From positions 1 to 64,000 of the IMG/VR virus record IMGVR_UViG_3300032246_000393: a DNA stretch of 64,000 bases; one strand, written 5' to 3'. Source of the stretch: a virus. Below, in pieces: positions 29,462-38,500 of this stretch (its first letter is position 1; each line of letters begins with the position of its first letter). The position numbers and the translations under genes are program-made. The notes under the pieces were generated by a model. The model saw only the letters and a list, made by a program, of their open reading frames with translations, ran no database searches and was not told the origin of the DNA.

Positions 29462-32311
29462 ATGCCTACTTTTGACCTACTTGACGCTGTACTACCCCCT
29501 GAAGGGCGGTATTGCGTACTGGGGGTAGGTAAGTATGTAGACCAGACATTCTGGAATACACGCAAAGAAGTTGAGGCACAAACACAAAAGTTGGTTGATG
29601 GAGGCTTTGATGCGTACTTTGGTTGCGCAAAGTTTGGAGCCGCTAATAACCGCACACACAGTAACGCCCAACATTTCCGTGCGCTATGGATGGATATTGA
29701 TTGTGGGCCGACTAAAGGTGTCCCTAACGAAAAAGGAATTATCCAAGGCTACCTGACCCAAGAGGAAGGGATGGTTGAGTTCCGGAAGTTTTGCAAGGCG
29801 TACAAACTGCCTCGGCCTATATTGGTCAACTCCGGATATGGAATACATGCGTACTGGCTACTTGAAGAAACTATCAACCGCCAAATGTGGGAGCCGTTGT
29901 CTAATCGGCTATGTGAACTTTGTGTTGAACATGGGTTGATCGTTGACCCATCTGTGTTTGAAGCTTCTCGCGTACTGCGAACCCCCGGAACTAAAAACTT
30001 TAAGTACAGCACCGAAGCTGACGTGTTCGTAATGAGTGAAGAAACCACTCGACTGTCTTATGAACACATCAAAGAATTACTAGGCGCACCAGACCCCGCG
30101 CCAGAAAAACCTGATTTTCTTCCGTCAAAGCTAAGCCCTTTGATGGAGTCGATGATGGCAAACAAGGTCAAGAAGTTTAAGACCATCATGATTAAGTCGG
30201 CGCACGGTGAAGGTTGTCAACAGCTACTACACTGCTACGAGAATCAAGAAAGCATTCCGTACGACTTGTGGCGCTCGGCGTTGTCTATTACTGCGTTCTG
30301 TATAGATAAGGACGTAGCTGCACACCGCATGTCGGAGAAGTATCCTGAGTACGACGCATCTGAAGTTGAGCGCAAGCTAGATGACTTAGTGCGCACCGGA
30401 GGCCCACACCGTTGCACTACGTTTGAAAAGTACAACCCAACTGGGTGTGACGGTTGCCCCCATAAAGGCGTTATCGTTTCGCCGATAGTATTGGGTGTGG
30501 AGATAGCCGAGGCTGACGAAGAAGATAACGTGGTAGAAGTGGAAGAAGCGGGGGAAACTCAAACCTATCGTATTCCAGAGTACCCATTTCCTTTCTTCCG
30601 TGGCAAGAACGGTGGGGTGTATCGCAAACCTGCTGAAGGTGAAGACGACCCTCACTTAGTTTACGAAAATGATTTGTATGTAGTTAAGCGTATGCAAGAC
30701 CCCGGATCAGGTGAGACGTTGCTGTTTAGGCTGCACCTACCGAGAGACGGAGTGCGGGAGTTTTCCGTGCCATTAGCAAACGCAGTCGTTAAAGAAAAAC
30801 TTAGAGATTCATTAGCACCGCATGGCGTTGCCCCTTCGGGCAAACAGGTAGACTTGTTACTAATGTACGTCATGACGTTTGTGAAGAACCTACAACACCA
30901 GAACAAGGCAGAGATTATGAGGACACAATTTGGTTGGGTAGACAACAACAGCAAGTTCATACTTGGGGATCGGGAGATCACGAAAGACGGAGTATTCTAT
31001 AGCCCTCCGTCGGCGGCTACAAAGGACGTTGCCGAGATGCTGTACCCAAAAGGGGAGTTCGACAAATGGAAAGAAGTATTCAACATGTACGCGCTGCCGG
31101 GGTTAGAGCCTCATGCGTTTGCCGCACTTACAGCTTTTGGTTCTCCCTTGCTAAAGTTTACGGGTTTGAGCGGTGCAATTATCAACGTGATTCACGAGAG
31201 TTCCGGTTCGGGAAAATCGACTGCACTTTATATGTGCAACAGCGTCTATGGTGAGCCGCAAAAGTTAGCGTCTATTTGGAAGGACACATTCAACTCCAAG
31301 ATGCACCGACTCGGCGTACTGAACAACTTGCCTAATACGATTGACGAAATAACGAATACTACACCGATGGAGTTCTCTGATCTGTCATACAGCATCAGCC
31401 AAGGCCGTGGTAAGAACCGCATGAAAGCATCTACTAACGAGATGCGTCTGAATAACACTACGTGGCAAGGCATAACCTTAGCATCGTCAAACGCTAGCTT
31501 TTACGAGAAGCTTGGTTCAGCTAAGAACTCTCCTGACGGTGAGTCGATGCGTCTGTTGGAATACGCTATCAGACCCAATAGCATTATTGATGTAGCTGTA
31601 GGTAAGCAGATGTTTGACCATCAGTTGCTTGAGAACTTTGGGCACGGTGGGGAAGTGTACGCACAGTGGCTGGTCAACAACCTAGAAGATGCGCAAGCAT
31701 TACTGGCTAAGGTACAGGCTAGGATTGATAAGGCTGTGCAGTTTACTAGCCGAGAGCGTTTCTGGTCGGCAGTGGCGGCATGTAACATCACAGGCGGTTT
31801 GATTGCTAGAAGTCTTGGGTTGCACGACTACGATATGGCTGCAGTGTACGAGTGGTTATTGAAGATGCTTGGTGAGATGCGCGAAGATATTAAGCCTCCA
31901 AAATCCAACCCAGCTATTTTGCTTGGTGAGTTTATTAACAGCCACATGAACAACGCATTAGTAGTTAATGGCGAGATGGATGCCCGAAGTAACATGGAAG
32001 CGATGCCGTTATGGGAGCCGAGGGGCGAGCTACTGATACGATACGAGCCAGATAATAAGCACCTGTACGTAGCAGCAAAGCAGTTCAAAGACTTTTGCGT
32101 CAAGCAGCAGGTTAACTACAAGGCTATGTTGAAAGAGCTACAAGATGCAAACGTGTTTGTTGAGGGTATGAACAAGCGCATGTCCAAGGGGATGAAGGTT
32201 GTCTCCCCTGCTGTTAGGGTGCTTAAGTTTGATGCCTCTTCAAATGAGTTTATCCAGATGGATGGTTTTATACCGACCAATGAAAATAGAGACAGTCAAC
32301 TACAACATTGA
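29462..32311 (+). CDS. Primase-helicase (AEP-type primase plus DUF927-like helicase)
   Basis: 949 aa. The N-terminal archaeo-eukaryotic primase-like domain has D78-x-D80 (WMDIDCG), an NSGYGIHAYW motif near 122-131 and RTPGTKN near 172-178. A Cys/His cluster (CTTFEKYNPTGCDGC) lies around 316-330. The C-terminal ATPase has Walker A ESSGSGKST at about 579-587 and a D-E box (TIDEI) later, like DUF927 helicases. Together these would prime and unwind at the fork for the family A polymerase. Confidence 0.88.
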   Translation: MPTFDLLDAVLPPEGRYCVLGVGKYVDQTFWNTRKEVEAQTQKLVDGGFDAYFGCAKFGAANNRTHSNAQHFRALWMDIDCGPTKGVPNEKGIIQGYLTQEEGMVEFRKFCKAYKLPRPILVNSGYGIHAYWLLEETINRQMWEPLSNRLCELCVEHGLIVDPSVFEASRVLRTPGTKNFKYSTEADVFVMSEETTRLSYEHIKELLGAPDPAPEKPDFLPSKLSPLMESMMANKVKKFKTIMIKSAHGEGCQQLLHCYENQESIPYDLWRSALSITAFCIDKDVAAHRMSEKYPEYDASEVERKLDDLVRTGGPHRCTTFEKYNPTGCDGCPHKGVIVSPIVLGVEIAEADEEDNVVEVEEAGETQTYRIPEYPFPFFRGKNGGVYRKPAEGEDDPHLVYENDLYVVKRMQDPGSGETLLFRLHLPRDGVREFSVPLANAVVKEKLRDSLAPHGVAPSGKQVDLLLMYVMTFVKNLQHQNKAEIMRTQFGWVDNNSKFILGDREITKDGVFYSPPSAATKDVAEMLYPKGEFDKWKEVFNMYALPGLEPHAFAALTAFGSPLLKFTGLSGAIINVIHESSGSGKSTALYMCNSVYGEPQKLASIWKDTFNSKMHRLGVLNNLPNTIDEITNTTPMEFSDLSYSISQGRGKNRMKASTNEMRLNNTTWQGITLASSNASFYEKLGSAKNSPDGESMRLLEYAIRPNSIIDVAVGKQMFDHQLLENFGHGGEVYAQWLVNNLEDAQALLAKVQARIDKAVQFTSRERFWSAVAACNITGGLIARSLGLHDYDMAAVYEWLLKMLGEMREDIKPPKSNPAILLGEFINSHMNNALVVNGEMDARSNMEAMPLWEPRGELLIRYEPDNKHLYVAAKQFKDFCVKQQVNYKAMLKELQDANVFVEGMNKRMSKGMKVVSPAVRVLKFDASSNEFIQMDGFIPTNENRDSQLQH

Positions 32312-32474
32312 TTGGTCTAAGTTCCACAGGGGGTACTCTATTTTTGTACCCTGCATTGACCATAAGGCGGCTTTTGCTGAAGTACACCGTGTTACAAAAA
32401 GGTTAAAGATACCCGTGGTGACTAAAGTCGTTATAGAGGAAGGAGTGAAAGGGCTAAGAGTTTGGAGAATTTAG
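32280..32474 (+). CDS. Small hypothetical protein at end of early operon
   Basis: 64 aa from the ATG at 32280, which overlaps the primase end in another frame. No good Shine-Dalgarno site, so translation may be coupled to primase. Basic, with beta-alpha character. Last gene before terminator T4. Confidence 0.55.
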   Translation: MKIETVNYNIDWSKFHRGYSIFVPCIDHKAAFAEVHRVTKRLKIPVVTKVVIEEGVKGLRVWRI

Positions 32475-32517
32475 GTTATACTAATTTCCGAAAGGTTAGC
32501 TCCTTTCTCTCGCTTTT

Positions 32518-32548
32518 GCCCCCGTGACCTCTTCCGGGGGCTTTTTTT
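32518..32548 (+). terminator. Rho-independent terminator T4
   Basis: GCCCCCG (32518-32524) pairs with CGGGGGC (32535-32541), 10-base loop, then seven T. It ends rightward transcription; the T run overlaps the last codons of the convergent giant gene. Confidence 0.93.
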
Positions 32549-35500
32549 ACTTGCCTTCCCTAGCCCTTCGTTCCATCACTTCCTTATTGCGTTTATCTAT
32601 TTCTTTCGTAGCACTCAACGCAGTTTCTGCAGCTACTGGGATAAACTTCTCATCCACCGGCATACCACTCCACTCTTGGGTAGTAGCCATTTGCTCTTCG
32701 CGCTTGTCGATAGAATTAGACAGTTGATCGTCGTCGATACCAAACTCTGGATACTTTGTGTTGAACTTTTCAATCTTATCAAGTTGTTTCACATACCCAT
32801 CAAAGTTACCTGTGCGCTGACCATTGAAGAACTCTCTAGTAGCATTGTTCATAAGCTTAGTGCGTTCTATCTCAACCCGCTGACGAGCAGAATTAAGTTT
32901 AAACGCCACTTGTTGTGGATGCGACAGAATGTCTGGACGGAAACCAATAGACTGCCCCAACAACTCACCTGTAGTAAATCCACCCTGCAAGATTAAGTCA
33001 GACCCTTTGGTGTCTCTTGCACCTTCAGTAGCGTACTTGTGCGCCATAATAAAGTTACGTATCAATGCAGGTGACATCTTCTCAATGCCCTTTTGATAGT
33101 CCCCGTTACCAAAGGCTTCGTATGCGTCGGCTAAGGAAAGAATCATTGCAGCCGAGGGGCCAGACTTCTCCATTGCTATAGCTACTGCACTCTCCCTAGC
33201 GGTCTTTGTTTCTTTAGTGTCGCGCAACCACAAGTCATTCAAGCTAGTGCGAGATGCAATATCAAGTCCAGTGACGTAATTAGCTAAGCCACGGTCTGCA
33301 ACTTCTACTAACGGTACGCCAGCAATCTTCATATCACCCAAGACTTCAGGTAGCCAAACGGTGCGCCACCATGTCTCGTAATCCATATCTTTAAACTCTT
33401 GCGGCTTGTCTTCATCACGCCACATCCAACCAAGTAAGCCCATGACCATACTAAACATAGGTAAGCCAGACGCACCAGCCAAAACTGCAGTCGTGCCGAG
33501 AGTGCCAAAGAAAATCTTAGTAGACTCCCACTTACCTTCTTTGTTTAGTAGCGGCAACATGCGCTTGAAGTTACGCATTAAGAACAGCGTTACATGTAAC
33601 GGATACATGGTGAACTGCAGGGCTACTTTACCTAAGCCCTTTTGCATAATCAGTGGGCGGTTGTACTGACCATAGTTACCAAGAGCTTCGTTCGTATCAA
33701 TAACTGCTTGGTTTACTGACTCATCGTGTGATTTACCAGCTTTGCGGTTTAGGCGGTACGAAGCTAGATATACCATCTCCCGCGACAGGCGCTCGGTCGA
33801 GTGCATCAAACCACCCGTGACCATAGCTGCACCCCGCTTAGTCATGTTCCATGCCCCGCTAATATCTTCAGTCGGCGTGCTTTTGTACCCAAACATAGCA
33901 CTGGCATAGGTAGATTGAGACACGTCACGACCTAGCATTTCACGGATTGCACGCTTCTCATCATTGGTCATACCTTTAGCATTAGCAATACTTGGAGGTA
34001 CAAATGACACCGAGCCATCTGGGTTTGTGCGAAACACACCGTATTGATCCCACACACGCAACATCTTTAGTAACTCACGAGAGCCATTGATCTGCCCATA
34101 ACGAGACATAAGGATTGGTGCGCCAGTCTGGAATACGCCAAGTGGTTGCAACAACGCAGAAGATGCACCCGACAGATACCATAGGAACGCTGAACGGTTT
34201 AAAAAATCCCCCGTTCTATCTAGTGCAGTGCGTCTATCAGGACTGAGTTGATTAGTTACGCGAGCTTGCATTTCCGTGATGAACGGTTGCAAATCTTCTC
34301 TACCTACGATGGAATCCTGAGCCGCAGATAGTGAGTTACGTAGAAGTGGGGCGTACTTAATCTTAGCCAACTGGGTTGCCATCTTAACGCCAGTAGTGGA
34401 GAAGTTACGCAACAAGTCAACAGAGAAACCTGTGATGTTTTTACGACTAATAAACTGCCGACGGAAGCTTTGCTCCGGCATCGTGGTTAGATAAAGCTGG
34501 TATATAGAGTCTTTCAACTCTTCCCGTACATCTGGGCTGCTAAAATCTTCTGAGTCGATGATGTCAAACAAACTCTTCAGTAGAGTACTGGAGTTAAACG
34601 AGGCACGACGCAAAGTGCCGATGTCGTTACCCAACACAAAGTCTTGGTCAGCTTTCAGTTCATCTAAAGAAGTCCGACGCTCTTTCGCCATTGCTTCGGC
34701 TGCAGCATCACGCTCAGCCATAGTTTCAAACGTAAAGAATTGACGGTGTTTGCCAGAGCCAACAGCTAAAAAGAAATCCCCTCGGCGAACCAAAGGTATA
34801 TAAGGTTTAATCTTTTGGCCTGTCTCGTATATCTCACGAATCTTAGCCATCAAACGGTTCTGTGTTTCTGTCGATGTGCGTGAGCTAGCAATCTGCTCGT
34901 CAAGTAATTGGGCAAAGTAATCTGACATGTTCTGGTAGTGATCCAGAATTAGCTTGTATATCTGCTGCCCTTTAGCCCCCAAGTCTTTGTACATTTGGTC
35001 GAGTACAGGACTACGTTCTGTAGCATTAGGGTCAGATGGATCAACCTGCGCTATCGTTGACGCATACGCAATGTTCTCTAACTTGTTCTTTAGTGTTTTG
35101 TCTTCCTTAAACGCTTTGTGTATGGTCTTAGCCATAATCGCCGACGAGTTCAACAGCTGCTGTGTTAAGCCGCTCATCTTCTCCAACAGCACGTTGGTGT
35201 TCATCAACTCAGGTACATACGACGCACTCCATCGAGCCAAGAACTCTGTAGTCGGTAGTTTAACTAAAGCCAAACGCTGGGCGTAGTTAGCCGTTCTCCA
35301 TAGCCTACGCATGGTTGGCACAATCTTACGTGGGTCACGTAGGGCTTGGAGTATTTTAGATTGACGTGCAGTTTCCTCAGCATCACGACCAATGCGCACT
35401 TTCTCAATTGCTATGGCTACTTCTTTATCTATTTCTTTTTGCGTCCTTACTGCGTCCGCTCCATCCTCCGCAGTTTCGCCACCAACTCCGGCACCGACGC

Positions 35501-38500
35501 CGCCTTGTCCAGTACTTTGATAGCTTGGCCCAAGGCTTCCGGATATTCCGCGTCCGGATTCTTCTCCTGCATCGCCAGTGCCTGCCATTGCTTGAGCAGC
35601 GCTTGCATCTCCGGCTTCGATGGCGCTAGCGTCTTGGAAGCGGTTTCCACGAGGTTCGATATTTCCATTTTTAAACTCTCCATTTAGGAAGTCAAAGATA
35701 TTTATGTTTTTTTGAATATGGTCGGTAAGTCTTTTCTTAGCGTCGGCCAAATCAAATGTTGGGTGCGTTTCCAGCAAATTCATAATAAGTTGCATTTCCG
35801 AAGCAAAGCCAGCCCCGTGCCCACGTTCTCTATGGTGCGCCATTTCATGAATCATTGTGCCTATCATAGACACTGCAACTTGTCGTGAATTACCAGTCAA
35901 CGAAGTTGTGGCTGGATTGATATACAACCCGCTAAACGGCACGCGAATACTTACCCCGTAGTATTCTTTATCTAGACTTACACCTATGGCTTCATTAAGT
36001 ATGCTTGTAAATTTTCCATTATGTTCTGTAGCAAGTGCGTTACGCAACTCCATAAAAATGTTGCCAATACCAACTAAGTACTCATCATATTTTTTACCAA
36101 ATGTCTCACGAGCCACTTCAGACAAAGTTGCCTGTTTAGTTTCAAACGGACGTTGTATGTGTACCCCACGATCACCTAATCGGTTAATTAAGTACTCTAT
36201 ATTTCTTCCGTGAACTACAGTTCTAACAGCACCTTCTACTAAGGGGCCAGTTGCTACAAACCGTTTAATAGTACTAGTGGGGTCTTCTTCAACTGTCCAA
36301 CCTTCTGGTAATTGCGCACGTAAATTGTCAAGAGTAAGTCCTGATGTAGAAGTAGCGGTTTTTGATAAGGTGTTGTCGTGCACCATCACACGTTTTGTAT
36401 CAATCTTATTTTGTGGGATTGTTAGTTCATCAACGCGAACTACAGTATTTTTAAGGTCATCATCAGTAAGTTCTGGTACAGCACGGCCATTGACATACAT
36501 AACACCTTCACGAATTTCAACCTTATCATCAGGTTTAATCATAGTGAAGGCAGTTGGCGTAGTCGGGGCTTCTGGAACAAGTTCTTCTGGCGCAGTTAAT
36601 GTACCGTCAGCATTGACGTATTGAATTTGCCCAAAGCTCTTACTTTCTTCTGCAAGAGATTGCTGTTGGTAAATAACAGTGATGTACTTAAATATTTTAT
36701 CAAAGTCACTTCGTATAGATGGCGAAAACCCTTGACGGTTTAAATCAAATGGGTAACCCGCATCTTCAGGTTTTACTTTAGGGTCTACGTCAATATAAAA
36801 GTTACGTTTAATTTTTTCACCGTCCCAGCCCGGGCGATCTTTAATATTGGTATCAAACTGCCACAAACCATTTGATAAGATATGTGTGTTGTCTCTAGGT
36901 AAATAATCTTGTGTTTCTTTTTGGACGTACACACGGGCTGTACCCCAATCAAAATTGACGTTGGCAAATGCGGTGTAATCATCAATAGGAAAATTTGCAC
37001 CAATAGGCAATGTTTTTGGATTGCCGTACGCATCTATAGTAACTTCAATATTGTCAAATAGTGGGCTATCCGTAAGTACTTTACTAGTTTCTAATTGCCA
37101 TGTTTCAAATGGAATATTTTTTTCTTCCCCAGTAGATGCGTCTTTAAAAGTTTTAGGGATTTGCACAACGATGGTCGTGCCGTGACCGTCAGGGAATGTG
37201 CTATCAACATACTGCTTAATTACTTTGGAGTCGGTAGACGTTGTAATTTTTGGTGCTAGGCTTGGATCATCTAACGCAGCCATAACTTCATCGCCCGTAG
37301 TTACCATGCGGGCTAACACACCATCGCGCAACGATACTACTTCTAGCTTTTCGTTACCAAACAAAAACAACATCTTGGCAATACCTAAACCACCCGATGC
37401 ACGATCAGTTTCTTTTACAGTACCCGCAATTGTAAGAAATTCGTTACCCATTACAGACGCAGGCATGCCAAGGCCGTTATCGGTTACAGTAATAGTGCGA
37501 GCCTTTTCGTCTAGCTTAATAGCAATCTTGCCGTCTGTAAGTTGACCTTTTTCTATTGCGCCTTTAATTGCGTCGAATGAGTTTTGGAATATTTCTTTGA
37601 TCGACACCTTTGCAATATCGGTTGGATCACCGTACAACTTAGCACCTAACAGCGCAGCCAGACGTTTAGCATTTGCCGACGGTTTGGATGTAATCGTTTC
37701 TCCTGCAAACCCAGTTGTTGTGTCTTTTGGTTTACCAAACCCAAATAATGCCATTGGGGACAGACCTTCAGTCAAATCAAGTTGACCGACAGGGCGAGCA
37801 GTTAAGATGCTGTCAACTGCAACAAGTAAATCACCGAGTGCGTTGGTGTCATCTTCAGTCATACCAACCAAGCGACGTAGTGCATCAACAAACATAGACC
37901 AGTACGACGTAGTTCCACCAAGAGCACCAGCAGACTTTAAGAATTGCTGGAACCCTTCATCTGTCATGCCATACGCAATGAACTCACGTGGGTCATCGAA
38001 TATTTCACCAAACTGAGCCAGTCGAGAAATGTTGTCAGGGAGTTTGCCTTGCGACGCAAGTTCGTTAAACCTATCTCCAGCGTTGTTCATTATCTGGATT
38101 AAGTCTTCTGTAGCACGTACAAGCTGAGTGCCCTTGTGTAGACCTTTGCTAATAGCTTGTCGGCCTAGCTCTACTTTCTTATTGGTAGTCGCGTGCCACA
38201 ACTCATGCAGCATCGTAATGTTGTTAACGCCTTGCGCATCGCCAAAGGAAGCACCGCGCACATAAATAGTTTTAGCCCCGGTTGCGTAGTTCTCAATAAA
38301 CATAGCACGTGCACGATCCCAGCTACGCTGATGCTCTGGGGTTTTAGTTATGCCTTCTGGAAGCGGATCGTTAGCTTCAACAACTACAATCTTGACGTTA
38401 CCTACAAAGCTACGCAGACGTTTAGCCAACGCTTTTTGGAAATCATTACCTGTCTTAATGATCTGAGTAATGGCTTGCGCACCGTTAGTAACTTTGCCAA

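Noticed and set aside
32199-32279. N-terminal extension of the small gene after primase
   Set aside because: The extra 27 codons lie within primase in another frame; the ATG at 32280 gives a more normal protein, though neither start has a good ribosome site.
35366-35629. Plus-strand frame with many Leu/Arg/His residues in the giant gene
   Set aside because: Antisense shadow of a clearly continuous 2892-codon gene.
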